Source of the DNA: Berberis thunbergii
Lineage: Eukaryota; Streptophyta; Magnoliopsida; Ranunculales; Berberidaceae
DNA length: 64,000 nucleotides
Direction of reading: 5' to 3'
Assembly: GCA_003290165.1 (NCBI GenBank)
Contig: QNQO01005827.1
Location: 682,001-746,000, forward strand
Shown here: positions 33,673 through 46,500 of the stretch, piece by piece
Layout of the letters: each line of letters begins with the position of its first letter
Position numbering within the stretch: position 1 is the first letter of the stretch
Position numbers and translations under genes: made by a program
Notes under the pieces: generated by a model
Seen by the model: only the letters and a program-made list of their open reading frames with translations
Told to the model about the DNA's origin: nothing
Databases searched by the model: none

Positions 33673-34661
33673 TCAAAATATATCAAGTACAATGACAGTT
33701 TTTGAAATTCCTGGTTTCCGAGTGTCTACTTGTCCATCTCTTGAAGATTCCCATGTTGAACACTCTATCTTGAAGCCACTGTTAGGGTTTCTATTGTTGC
33801 TTGTAAAGACCTCCTGGAAACTTTGAGTTAGTTCATTCCACTCAGATGCCTCCCAAGTGTAAACACAATTTCTTCTTAACCAACAGGATATGATAGATCT
33901 ACCCATTATTAGCTAAATAGTCTGATATTTAACCATCTTTTGAACTACTCATGAGACTTTATTCTCTCCAAAATTTCACAAAAGCAGTGATAAATGCTTG
34001 AAATACTCCCCAAATTGGATTAGCTTCTGAAGGCTTCTTTGATGCTCCTTCCGATGATTCACTGCCACAAAAAATTTGAACTTTTTAAATTTCAAAACAG
34101 ATACAAAATATAATATATATATATATAGGAAAAAATGTTCAAAAGTCTGTATAAAGAATTTTTTGGAAAATAATTCTAGAGACTCACAATTTAGTTCTGT
34201 TTAAAGTGGATTTTCTTCCTTCGTCAGTGCTGGAAACAGTTCAATTATCTGCTTTTGTCTCGGTTACTGATTCCTTTTGAGAAAGTGACTCTAATTGACT
34301 TGCTTTTTAACACTGTTCCTAGTGTGGACATTATTTGGAACAGGTTTAGGCTGTGAAAACATACATATTAATAGTTTAGTAGGTCTATATACATAATAAA
34401 CAAACATATAATTAACAAGGTTCTTGGTGACTATATGTTGTGGCCCCGACCCATTAACAATGTTTCGACCATTTTATCACAGTGCTGCAGATATGAAATA
34501 ATTCAACACTATTAAATAATTCAAAGACATGGAACATCTCTAAAACAAACATTGTCATCTACAAAATACAAATCTTTACTCACCTTACGAACAACTTTTG
34601 TTGTAGCAGCTACACCTTTATCAATGAAATATCCCAAGAAAATTGGGTCTGCAACACGAAC
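33673..34661 (-). pseudogene. Captured exons of an unidentified gene
   Basis: Exon-like pieces on the minus strand have splice consensus. 34661-34584 is 26 codons (VRVADPIFLGYFIDKGVA then ATTKVVRK). About 34345-34190 is low-complexity and frame-broken (PKPVPNNVH..). 34061-33959 reads ESSEGASKKPSEANP, IWGVFQAFITAFVKFW, then RE and a stop, like a C-terminus with one hydrophobic helix. A further open frame (33906-33673, 77 aa) follows. I do not recognise the family. Order and strand agree with the other cargo of CACTA-2. Confidence 0.45.
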
Positions 34662-35248
34662 CTGTTTTGCCAATCGATAAATAAATTAAGATGAATAACA
34701 ATTCCTGACAAGGCATGCTAATGGCACCAAATAATGAAGATAAGGTCTTACAAGGAACATAAGGTTAAACAGTTGCTACAAGCCACCTACTCTATAACAT
34801 GTCATTTGAAAGCAAGGATCAGTTTACAAAGAGTTTTTTTTATTCCTAATTAGCTCAAGAGTCAGTTTACATAGTACTTCCCTTCATTTCCATTGCGTTG
34901 AAACCTCTCCTACGGTGCTATAGTCATATAACCTACGCACCAATAAACATAAACAACTTTCAAATGCTTTGCAACTATAAAGAAACTCGAACTCTTTCTT
35001 GTCAACAAACCCAAAAATGAATCTCCAGGGACCATACACCAACGAACTAAAACTAATTTAATCTTGCCCTGTGAAAATAAACACGGAGCAACACAAAAGG
35101 AGACAATTGAGGGACTTCCCATCAGATTTACACAAGACATGAGCCCTTGACTAGAATGTAAATTGTTCCTCGAATTATTAACCGCAAGGATTTAACCATG
35201 ATAGACAAGTTTCCATACCATCATAAACCTAAGAACCTTTCTTATTGT

Positions 35249-35409
35249 CGAGGAAAGGGGTGAGGAAACCAGCGAGGGGGAGGGGTTTTACCACTCATCC
35301 CCCTCGAGAATCACACTACTGAGCATCTCGAGGGTGAAGGCGTGCATCTCGAGGGGGATGAGCGGTCACACCCTCCCCCTCGCTGGTTTTCCTTGCCCCT
35401 TTCCTCACC
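35249..35409. repeat. 160-bp inverted repeat (foldback) inside CACTA-2
   Basis: The left arm 35249-35309 (GGAAAGGGGTGAGGAAACC, AGCGAGGGGGAGGGG, CTCATCCCCCTCGAG) pairs with the right arm 35347-35409 (CTCGAGGGGGATGAGCGG, CCCTCCCCCTCGCTGG, CCCCTTTCCTC). Arms are about 60 bp, mostly complementary, with a loop of about 37 bp. The composition is much more GC-rich than the surroundings. Confidence 0.85.
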
Positions 35410-35547
35410 ATTTAGAATTTCTGTAGACCTAAGGAACTAGGGGCAATCATCACTATGAAAAAACCTGACGATTCAATTATGCCTTCTAAAACAGCTAACT
35501 GTCATGCAGAACTCTGACATGAATGAAGTTCAGGATTGACAACTTAC

Positions 35548-36021
35548 AGTGATAATTTTTGCCAGTAGAACGAGCATTGATCATAACATTTTCTCTCATT
35601 TATGCATATATCTGCAAAACATAAGTCTAATCCATTAAAGTCTACTTGACACTGCATTTCTTAAGCATACGACATACTAATTGAAATACTATGCATTCTC
35701 ACACTAGAAGAAACACAAAGTGTTGTCAACAATGATTGTTATATCACTAAACATTAAGAATGCCATTCATGAATATATCAGACTGAAGTTAAAGAGCTAG
35801 TAACTGTTAATAGCTAATAAAAATGAACAAACAATAAACAATAAAAACTGAAAACAGACAAATCATCAAATAATAAAAACTGAACAAACAAGATTCGAGT
35901 CAATAAGATGATCACCTTGCATGTTGTATCAAATCCAAAACTTGTTGGAACCTCCTTACATTTCAAGTCACCATCAAAGGTCTTTGAGCATCCAATGACT
36001 CGAGTTCTCAAAGTTTTACTC
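35548..36021 (-). pseudogene. Captured PFP alpha-subunit fragment
   Basis: Two exons are seen. 36021-35916 reads SKTLRTRVIGCSKTFDGDLK and CKEVPTSFGFDTTCK. 35611-35548 reads IYA, stop, MRENVMINARSTGKNYH. This is the GDLK...SFGFDTACKIYAEMIGN region of the regulatory alpha subunit of pyrophosphate-fructose-6-phosphate phosphotransferase, a cytosolic glycolytic enzyme. Splice borders are intact. A TAA at 35600-35602 replaces the expected glutamate codon. The rest of the gene is absent. Confidence 0.75.
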
Positions 36022-38804
36022 CTATTAATCTAACAAATGTACATCATATCGGAGACATAACAGATAAAGTAAAAAACCAAGTCTAGCTCATGCTCACTGA
36101 AATAAACAGAAACAACTAACCATCATGTTATAATAACGGATGGAGATGGAACATCAGGACATAAATCAACCTAAGCTTTATGAAGTAGCCTGCTGCCCCA
36201 AATGAAAAGATATTCATGAAATGCATGAGTGAGTCACAAAAGAAGAAAGTCAACAATGTTTGAAGTATATTCAACCAGAGCAACATAGCAATAAAAAACA
36301 TGGTTTCAACTGCTTCTCACCATCTCTAGAATTAGCTAATGATGGCAGAAAAATATGAGTCGTGGTCTAGACATGACATGATTAGATGATTCCATTTTGG
36401 ATATATACAATCAATCACAAAATCAAAATGTAAAATAACAGTCTAGACTTTCTTGAAAGAAATGTTGTTGTATTATTACCTTAGACGTCAAAACATGTAA
36501 ATTTGGAAAGACAAGAAGATAGGAGCCTAAATGTTTATAACACTTTCTATTAATCAAATGAGTTCAAATTTTGACGGAAACAAAATACCAAACAGGAAAA
36601 CAAATGGTCTTGGAGAGTGCATTCATATGCTAGTAAAAGGAGACTCTCATTTGGTAGGGTTTTCGTGTCTTGGATTGAGAAATAAACAAAAACAAATAAT
36701 CATCGTAGTCGTTACTCACAATGAATAGTCCAGGCACCAGACTCAAATTTTCTTCATCACTCCTATTTTGACATTTGAATATCTATTTATTTATCCACAT
36801 TACATTTTCTTACTGCGCTAAAAGCCTTTGACAAGAACCAAAGTAGTACTGGTATTAGTGTGATACTAAGGAAAATTGATCAGACCAGGGTGTACTTCAA
36901 TAATGCTAAGAAACACCAAGGTTCAATGACAGATTACTAGAATGACTATCCAAACCTAGATACGTTTTAAAAGCATATAAGTTGTTCCAATAGCAAAGAA
37001 GTATAAGCCAACTTAGGTAGTTTGACAGTGTATACAAAAGCTTCAAACAACTTTAATTAGAAGTTCACATGTTAGGATTTTCAGGAGAGCGCAGACAATC
37101 TCCATATCTCACTCCAAGAGGTTGATAATTCTTAAGGTTTCAGTTCCTTTAACTTCAGAAGGGGTGTCTCCCTGCACCGAAAATCGAATGAGCATACTTC
37201 CAAGTTCCAACTAAGCATGAAATGTACAACTACAAGTATTACAATACTAACCTCGCTTAAACAACCAAATACTAATATCATATAGTTAATACTTAGTATA
37301 CAAGACCCATTTGGAGATAATAAGCTAATAGTGTCGCCAACCCGACATCAGTATATGAGCAAATATGATGGTAATATTCCCTAAACACATTGCAATCAAT
37401 AAATATGCATGCTATTATGCCAAAAAAATGGATATAATGCACTTATGAAGCCTACACAAAGATGAACCAAGATACAATTTTGCAAAAAGATTTCTAATAA
37501 CAAAAGGGTAAAGCATGGAGGTAATCATTTAATTTTGTAAAGAAATAAGCTTTCCAATTTCAAAATATACATAAAGGCATTGGCACTGGCAAGCATTGCA
37601 GTTTCTGAAAATTGCTTATCCCATGTATAACAAAGTGTAGAGAGGAAAAAAAAAACCCAAGGCCATGAAAAGATAAATGACATGATATTCATGAGCAAGG
37701 GAAAAAAAAACTGAAGACAACTAAACAAACTCACTGTTGACATTGGAGAAATTGACTGAATATGGAGAGCTTAGGTCTATTTATATGCTTACAAGTTGCG
37801 AGCATAATTCATAAAGGAAATGAAGTCTTGAATTAGAAATAATCTTAGTTTACAAGAAGTAGAGGAAATTTCAACATGACAAGCATCAAACAAAATTAAA
37901 CTGCTAAAAGTCCATAGCATTCTGAGGATGCAACTTCCTCGGGGTACTTGCCACTTATGAATGCCTATGAGGCTGTGACCAACCCAATAATAGTACATAT
38001 TGTATATTCATATGAGAGCACAGGGATGAAGGATCAATTTACAGACATTTCTGTGATATGCTAGTTGTTAATAGCCTCCTAGGAGTATGAAGTTCAACAA
38101 TACTAAATATACACTCCAACAATGCCATTGGCATGCATCTTCTGAGCATACCATTGATGGCAAGATGTAACTTTCCTTTGCAACTGCAAGAGATCTGTCA
38201 GAGAAGAAAAGAAAAAGAGGAGAAAAATCAAAAGGCATAACAGACGGCAGAAGAGGAAGAGTCAAAATGATGAAAATTCCAAGTGAAGAAGAAACAAACA
38301 CGAAAGGAGTAAGAATATGGATAAGACATTGCCCAGATTAGGGTTATTAGTCCAAAGAGCATGTGACACAAAATAAAGATAAGCGAGGCAATTATAACAC
38401 AAGGGTAGTAACTTGAGATGGATCAGAATGAACTTGCTTTCTAGATGTCAAAATGTCACACATTCACCTTGTAGAAGAAAAAACTCTTTAAGTTTCACAT
38501 CAAAGATAAAGGGGTGGTCAGTCATGCATGCCACTTAAACTTTTCCTATTTATCAGATGACATCTTATGTGTTTCTAGCTATATGAATGTATTTCAGGAA
38601 ACAGTAAGGATCTGAGTTGACAGTACTGACAATGCGACACTTATGAAATGTTGTAGTGCTCGAAATTGAGAGTATCCAAGGTATCCCTCATTAGCGATGC
38701 AGAGAAAGAAATGCAAAAGCATAAGTACGATTATAAGAAAAACTTGTATGCATTGCAATCTTACTAACATTTATATCACCAACATAACTGATTGTGAAGG
38801 CTAC
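36022..38804. other. Non-coding stretch of CACTA-2 between cargo exons
   Basis: AT-rich, with short frames only. One exon-like piece (about 37180-37095, minus strand: GDTPSEVKGTETLR) is possible but unidentified. Confidence 0.35.
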
Positions 38805-38893
38805 CTGTAAGGGTATTCAGATGGAAAGAATTTGTTCACAAAAGATTCAACCACCTTACGAACTACAGGTCGCAAGTCCTCGATCACCTTGAC
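38805..38893 (-). pseudogene. Captured RUS6-like (DUF647) exon
   Basis: One exon with AG/GT borders encodes VKVIEDLRPVVRKVVESF followed by VNKFFPSEYPY. The F.NKFFPSGYPYSV segment starts the conserved DUF647 domain of ROOT UVB SENSITIVE proteins, closest to RUS6 from memory. Only this exon is recognised, so the assignment rests on about 13 diagnostic residues. It is the first recognised cargo exon from the right end of CACTA-2. Confidence 0.5.
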
Positions 38894-40528
38894 CTACACA
38901 AGAAATAAATTTTGTAATATGGTTTAGAGAAAGCATTATTATGTTCAACAAGCAAATGTTTCATACGACATTACATACAATTTTAGTTGAAAGAAGCATC
39001 ACAACAAAAATGATTCTAATATAAGGTGGTGAAATTGGCAATTCCAATTTTCACAAACTTATTCTATAAGAAAATAAGAAAAAATGCAGGGCATAAGATG
39101 AGAGATAGAGAGAAACATTTATGGAGTGCTAACAAACATCAGTAAGAGCACCCACCATTAACTACACTCAACATATTACTATGTAGATAAAATATTAATT
39201 GAAATTGCAGACTATTGCACGGTATAGTGAGTCTCGCCAAAATATGAAAGAAAGGGTATATTGCCACTTGGATTCTTCTTAAAAAAATTCAATATATAAT
39301 ATGATAAATTTCTATTTGGGTTTGTCAACTACAATCACTATAATACAAAGAAGAGACTGATCACCGTGTAATGAGAACATAGTACTCTATTTTTTCTAAG
39401 TTCATACTACACACCTTTGAGAGGTTGGTGGTGTTCGCCTGTTCGCAACATCAAGTAAAACACTCCTAATTGCCAAAATTTTCCAGCTCTAACTCCGATC
39501 TGAACTCAAAGCAACAAAAACTCATAATGAACTAGTGCGAAATGCTGAACAAAAAACAACTAAACTATTAAAAGATCATGAACTCTAATATCTAAACAAA
39601 CTGAAGTAAAATCAAAACTAGTTCCGAAAAGTTTGAGAACTAAGAAACCTAAAACACCACCGAAACCGAGCAAAATGAAGGTGAGGCACGCCAGATCTGA
39701 GACTTACTAGACATCCTTCAAAGCTCTAAATCTACCATTCCTTAACTACAAAAAGTGAGACAAATTCAATCAAACAAACAAAATAAAATGTTTAGAGATC
39801 CGAAACACAGAATCAACAAAACAAACTGAAAAGAAAAAATCAATCAAGAATTGAAAAAAAAAAGACATAACGAAATCGAGAGATTCAATGGCATTGAAAT
39901 CAAAGCAAGAAAGGGTAAGCTGAGTTACCTTGAATGAACATGAAAGCTCAATACGAGAGAGGGAGAGGTCCAATCGTCACAAAATGGTGCGGTGATTTCT
40001 TGTTAAGCTGAAGAAGATCAAGCAAACCCACCGCACCCTTTTAGTTGAAAAAGAGTAAACGATTTGGTCTGAAACTATCTCAAAATTGATCTCGCTTTCT
40101 ACAAACAAGTCAAAATTTTACTTCAATCCAACATTATTGGGCAGAAACCAAGCAAGCCAAAGAGAGAACAAGAGGGAAGTTATATTGCTTTGTTCTAACT
40201 TGGTCAGTCGACATTGAAGAAATGAAACAAAGAGAAAGAGATGAAAAATAGGATTTGGATGTGTTGAGAGGGGAATCGAAATCGAAATGAAAGAAGAGAT
40301 TTTGATGTTAAACTTGAAATTTTTGTCTTAATTTAGGTTTGAGGAGAGAAGAAAAATCGCGCTAAGTCAAATATTTGGCTGAGCTCTCTTGGAGTTTTAT
40401 AATCCCGCCAAACTTTAGATAACGATAGCATTTTTAGATTCAATAGTAACTACAACTTAACTTTTCATAGCAAAGGTGTATTAAAACGTTGTTATTAAAT
40501 GCTATAAAAGTGGACTTGTGGTGTAGTG
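38894..40528. other. Right part of CACTA-2 with no recognised exon
   Basis: It carries a pyrimidine/purine-rich leader (39930-40330 on the minus strand) and the right TIR. It is the likely promoter side of the cargo. Confidence 0.35.
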
Positions 40529-40571
40529 ACTCTACCCCAGCTTAGGCAAACCAAATGCTCTGATACCAAAT

Positions 40572-41537
40572 TGTTACGCCCCGATTTCGAGAAAAAAATC
40601 CTTAATTCCATGTAAAAGTACCCGTTTCCCTCAAATTCGGGACGTGAAATTCAATTACATAGGAACACTTAGCAACAACAATCGAGACAATATAATAATT
40701 GAAACAACTATAAAAAAAACTCTAACCGAGAAACTCTTTGACGAGGTTCGCCCAAACTAAAAAAACTCCAATAGCACTGCACAATAATCTCTAAACCGAA
40801 GACAAGCTAATTGGCTACGTTCCCATAAGAACATAGCCAATAAGCAAAAGCTCACTTGGGTCAGCAATTAAGCTTGTATGAGTAATCTTCATCCCAAAAT
40901 CAATACATCAGCAGGTGATAACATAAAATTAATTTATAAAGATATTTATAAATTTTACCAAAAATCAGTATTCCTCAATTAATACAAATGTATTCATACA
41001 TTATTTGACTTAGGCATATTATTCATTTTTATTGAATTGATCACTTAGATGATACCACATTCGCACCACCTCCATGCCTTCTCGTATATAAAGGAGAATT
41101 TCTCTGTCATCCATGTCTAAGTACGGACATGCACTATCGGATACTCCCAACTATATGAATAACAAAAAGCTACTATTGGGCTATAAATGCGCATAGGTCA
41201 TGTCATATTTTTTACGGATAAATATCAAGCCTATTTTAGGGATTTCTAAAACCACCCCTTTTGCAAAACCCAACCCGAAGGTTGCTTAGTTTCTCTATAA
41301 GAAAAGGATGTCCTACTCCGCAAGATCCAACCCGAAGGCTACATACTTTCTCTATAGAAGAGGGAAAAACACAAACAATAAGAGATGTGGTAATTCTAAA
41401 TGATACAATTCGAGGTGATTAAAGTTTTATTAATCACAGTTTATCAATATCATTTATTTTTTATATCTCAATTTTCTTTCACATTGACATTTTTTCATAG
41501 CATTTGACACGTTGTCAAATCATAAACAAACTCTTCA
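40572..41537 (-). repeat. Array LTR 3 (966 bp, internally deleted)
   Basis: TGTTACGCC...CTCTTCA; it lacks the block between about 40935 and its equivalent at 30610 in LTR 2. Confidence 0.75.
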
Positions 41538-42503
41538 CGATATCCTCCCTCTCTCGCTTGTGACCTCCCCACGCCATTCATAGTGCAGCTAATACTTCTT
41601 CCTTGCCATCATTTTCCATTTCTCTCACCATTTTCGCTCTCACTGCGAATCTATTTCTATGACTGAAACCAGACGGGAAGAAGAGGGAAGATAGAGGAAG
41701 GAGAAAGGAAGAAAAAAATGAGGGTTTGGAGTAAAGAAATGTGCGGCAATGTTCGAATGCATGCCGTCATTGCCGAAGAAAAAGAAGCAAATCGTGAAGG
41801 GGGTAAGGAGAAAAAAGGGAATTTTTTTCTCTTTATAAGGTGGGTGGCTACGCCCCCACTGAATTCCAGATGGCACCTCATATTTAAACTCAAAACAATA
41901 ATGCCCTAAAAACTGAAATTTAAATCCGAATAAAGTTAACTATATTTTAATTAATCCAAAAACTGAAATTAAATAAATTAGCCTTAGGAAATTTTACGGG
42001 TATTACGTTATACACGCCTTAAATAAAATCTCGTCCCTACATTCAAAACATAAGAAAGTTAAGTGAATTTCAAAAAATACAACTTGGCAAACAAAATAAG
42101 ATTTTTAAAATACAATTTCAAATGAAATTTAGGTACATAAATTTTTTTATTGTCATTGAAAAAGTATGGGTGTTACAATATATACAACTCAAAAGGAATC
42201 ATGTCCTGAGATTCACTGAAAGGGCTAACTGAACACTACAGATAACAAAACCACAGAAAGGAAAACTAGACGCAATAACATCGCCCAAATATTGACATAT
42301 AAAATGATTACTCGTGCACACAAGTCAAAGGAACCTCATCATCATATTCACGAAGAAAAAAATAGAAACAGTAGCAAAGTTTCAAGGTTCACCCTTGTCC
42401 CTTTATCTCAAGACTTATGCACTCGTACTCACCCATATCCACATTCCGAGGATCACCTAGACTCTACCCCAGCTTAGACTAACCAAATGCTCTAATACCA
42501 AAC
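41538..42503 (-). other. Array internal domain 3 (about 1 kb deleted)
   Basis: ACGATATCCTCCC runs directly into TCTCTCGCTTGTGACCTCC, which lies about 1 kb farther on in the other units. The deletion joins two CCTCCC/CCCTC tracts. The TATA/leader block near 41830 is kept. Confidence 0.75.
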
Positions 42504-42970
42504 TGTTACGCCCAGATTTTCGAGAAAACAAAAATCCTTAGTTCCACATAAAATTATCCGTTTCCCCCAATTTCGGGACGTGAAATTCAGTAACATAGGA
42601 ACATTTAGCAACAACATTTGAGACAATTTAACAAATATCAAGCCTATTTTTAGGCGTTACAAAAACCACCCATTTCCACAAGACCCAACCCGAAGGTACT
42701 TAGTTTCTCTATAAGAAAGGGGCGTTCTACTTCGCAAAACTCAACCTGAAGATTACTTAGTGTCTCTATAGAAGAGGAAAAAATACAAACAATAACAGAT
42801 GTGGTAGTTCTAAATGATACAATTCGATGTGATTAAAGTTTAAGGAATCACAGTTTATCAATATCATTTATTTTTGATATCTCAATTTTCTTTCACATTA
42901 ACACTATTTCATTAATAAATAAATCATGGGGAAACATAGCATCTGGCACATTGTCAAATAAAAAATAAAC
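42504..42970 (-). repeat. Array LTR 4, left part
   Basis: TGTTACGCCC...; deleted in its middle and then interrupted by the chromovirus. Its last bases reappear at 48437-48447. Confidence 0.7.
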
Positions 42971-43504
42971 TGATATGCACTGACACTTCCAAGCAGCAAT
43001 TTAAGAGGAAATGAGAAATAACAGTCAACAAGACTAAGAAGAGACACTGGAACAAACCTTTTATTGATGAAAGAAAAAAGGAAGATACAAAATATATAAG
43101 CTTTTGAGAGGCTTGACTCTCCTCAACTTGAGCAGCAGCTCTGTTTACAGAATTTTCAGAACCCCTACTATGACTATCCCCACTTCTATTTATACACAAT
43201 ACATGCTTACAACCTAGACCCATTTGTTACAACTGATAACTTTTGTCATTCATTCAACCACCACTGACACAGCTAATTGCCAGCTTGACATCCAGCATTG
43301 CAACATATCACAGTCTCTTGCTAGCCTGACATCTAACCACAATTGATACAGCTATTTGCCAGCTTGTCATTTAGCCTTGCAACATGGTTTGCCAGATCAT
43401 CCACTAACTGCTTCTAACTTTGACAGATCAGTCACTAACTGCTTTTAACCTCTTTATCAGCCTTGTTCCTCCTTGTATAGACATGCTTAACTGGTGGCCT
43501 ATCA
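42971..43504 (-). repeat. Chromovirus 3' LTR (534 bp)
   Basis: TG...CA ends; differs from the other LTR by few substitutions, implying a relatively recent insertion. Confidence 0.92.
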
Positions 43505-46500
43505 ATACTCCCTCCCAAAAGAGCCACCTTGTCCGCAAGGTGGAAATCAAGAAATTGAGATTCAATGACTGAAAAATCTTCCCATGTAGCCTCAAAAATG
43601 GGCAAACCCTTCCAATGAATGAGAACTTCAACAGAGGTACCATCCCTCTTCTTACGTACTTCGAGCACTGCTGTAGGAGTTATCATAAACCCCAAGTCTT
43701 CAGGCAATTGTGGGAGAGGAGATGAGGTAGCATTACCTTGGACCTTAACTCGGCGCAATTGAGATATGTGAAATACAGGGTGAATAGCAGCACTATGAGG
43801 TAATTCTAATCTGAAGGCTACTGCCCCAATTCTCTGTAATACAGTATAGGGACCATAATACCTGGCTGCCAGCTTTGGAAAAGGCTTATGAACCAATGAT
43901 TTATGGCAATAGGGTCTTAACTTAAGCAAAACCTTATCACCAACAGTAAATTCATCCTGACGCCTGGACAAATCAGCTTGCCTTTTCATCCTCTGTTGCG
44001 CCCATAAAGATGCATGTGTAAGTCATCAAGAATTGCATCTCTTTCCATCAGCAATTCTTCCACAGTAGACACAGTGGAACTACCCTTATCAACTTTCAAC
44101 AATCGAGGAGGGTCTCTCCCATACAAAGCTTTGAATGGAGTGCACCCCAAGGAAGTGTGGAACGACGTATTATACCAATATTTAGCCCAAGCTAACCAAC
44201 GAATCCACTGTTTTGGTTTGTCTGACACAAAACAACGTAAATACGTTTCCAAACAATGATTGATCACCTCAGATTGCCCATCTGTCTGGGGATGATAAGT
44301 CGTGCTACGCTTTAAAAAAGTTCCCTGAAGACGAAACATCTCCCTCCAAAATTGACTCAGAAATTTTTATCTCTGTCAGATATTATAGAAGTAGGGAAAC
44401 CATGTAGTCGGACTATCTTCTGAATGAAAATCTAAGCCACAGTAGCAGCCGTAAAAGGGTGACTTAAGCCAATAAAATGGGCGTATTTGTTGAGTCGATC
44501 CACCACGACTAATACCGTATTCACCCCTTTGACCTGCGGTAGTGACTCGATAAAATCCATGGTGACTTCCTCCCATACCTGTCCTGGTAATGGAATGGGT
44601 TGTAACAGACCAGCAGGAGATACCGCCATGTTTTTATTCCGCTGACAATTGATGCACTCTCCCACCCATTTGGCAATGTCTGATCTCATTCCAATCCAAT
44701 AAAATTCCTTATCCATTCTCTGGTAGGTTTTTGTTTCTTCGAAATGACCCCCTACCGGACTGCTATGGAACTTTGCAAATAGAATAGGAAGAAGAGAAGA
44801 TTTTTTAGTCAAGACCACTCTACCTTTGTACAATAGAAGTCCTTGATGCACAGTAAACCCCAAATGTGAGATTTGACGCTCCTCTATGTCACGTTTTATG
44901 AGCTGAAAGGTCTCATCTGATTCCACCTCTTGGCGCACTTGCTGCCAATTCATCCAGCGAGGCACCACTAATGTTCCACATTCCAAAACAGGAACCTTTC
45001 TAGGGAGAGCATCTGCAACCATATTTGATTTCCCTGGATTATATTCAATCTCAAAATCATAACTCATCAATTTGGTCACCCACTTTTGATATTCTTCCCC
45101 TATCACCCTCTGTTCCAGTAAGTATTTCAGACTTTTCTGATCTGTCTTTACCACAAACTTCTTTCCCAATAAGTAAGGCCTCCACTTAGCAATGGCAAAC
45201 ACAATTGCCATGAGCTCTTTTTCATATACCGGATTCTGACGTGCTTGAGGCCCAATGACTTGAATGAAATATGCAATGGGCCTATGATCTTGAATCAAAA
45301 CGGCTCCCAAACCATACCCCAAAGCGTCAGTTTCTATCACAATTTTTTTTGAAAAATTTGGCATTGCCAAAACCGGTACCTGCGTCATGCATTTTTTAGA
45401 GCCTGAAAAGCTGCTTCCGCCTCAGAATTCCAGTCAAACTTATCTTTCCTTAACTGATCAATTAATGGCCAAGCTATATCCCCATAACCTTTAACAAATT
45501 TTTCGATAATACCCGGTCAATCCTAAAAACCCTCGAAGCTCAGTAACGTTTTTTGGTGATGGCCAATCCATCATTGCTACAATCTTTGCTGGATCGGTCA
45601 CACTCCTTCTCCGAAAATTACATGCCCCAAATACGCTATTTCCCTTTGCCCAAACTCACACTTCTTGCGATTAGCTCACAATTCATGCTTTCGTAACAAA
45701 CCAAACACTGTATCTAAATACTGAATATGTTCCTCCAACCCAAAACTGTAAATCAAGATATCATAAAAAAAACTAACACAAATTTTCTTAAATGAGGCCG
45801 GAATACCTCATTCATTAAAGCTTGAAATGTTGCCGGCGCATTTTTTAGCCCAAACGGCATTACTAAAAACTCGTAGTGTCCTTCATGCGTTCTGAAAGCG
45901 GTCTTCGACTCATCCCCTTCTCTGATTCTAATGATGATATCCTGACTTGAGGTCCAACTTGGAAAAAATGTTGGCACCATGGAGCTCATCCAACAACTCT
46001 TCTATGACTGGGATGGGAAATCTATCCAGAACCGTTTCCTTGTTTAATGCTCTATAATCCACACAAAATCGCCAACTTCCATTCTTCTTCTTCACCAACA
46101 GCACTGGACTTGATAATGGACTCTTATTGGGTTGTATGATGCGAGCCGTCTTCATTTCATTCACCAACTTCTCAATTTCATCCTTCTGACATTGAGGATA
46201 CCTGTATGGTCTCACATTGACAGGAGAAACCCCCTCCTTTAAGCAAATAGCATGCTCATGACCCCCTCATCGGTGGTAACCCATCCTTCATTTCGAAAAT
46301 ATCTTGGTACTGCTTGAGTAATTCCTCAATTTCAACAGGCATCACCCCCTGCTTCAATTCAGTGGTCATCAAATTTCCAAACTCAACCCACACCCCTTGT
46401 TGTTCCCGTTTGATTTCTCTAAGCATAGCTTTCAAAGAAATTAAGGACTTACCCAAAGTCGGATCTCCTTCCAAAATCACCATTTCATCTCCCACCTTGA

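Larger units (their letters stand above)
33182..40528 (-). mobile_element. CACTA-2: complete non-autonomous CACTA element with captured exons
   Basis: The left end is CACTACAACACAAATGCTC and the right end, inward, is CACTACACCACAAGTCC. ACT flanks both sides (33179-33181, 40529-40531). Length is 7347 bp. The left subterminal region (33205-33500) repeats ATAGCGTTTC.AAAACGCTAT, the same motif as CACTA-1, so the two are one family. No transposase gene was seen. Minus-strand cargo is RUS6-like exon, PFP-alpha exons, then exons of an unidentified gene. Confidence 0.92.
31252..40571 (-). other. Array internal domain 2 (contains CACTA-2)
   Basis: Host parts are 31252-33181 and 40529-40571. It has a TATA/leader block near 32550 and the frame 32225-32470, but no recognised gene. 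CACTA-2 is inserted 43 bp before the next LTR. Confidence 0.75.
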
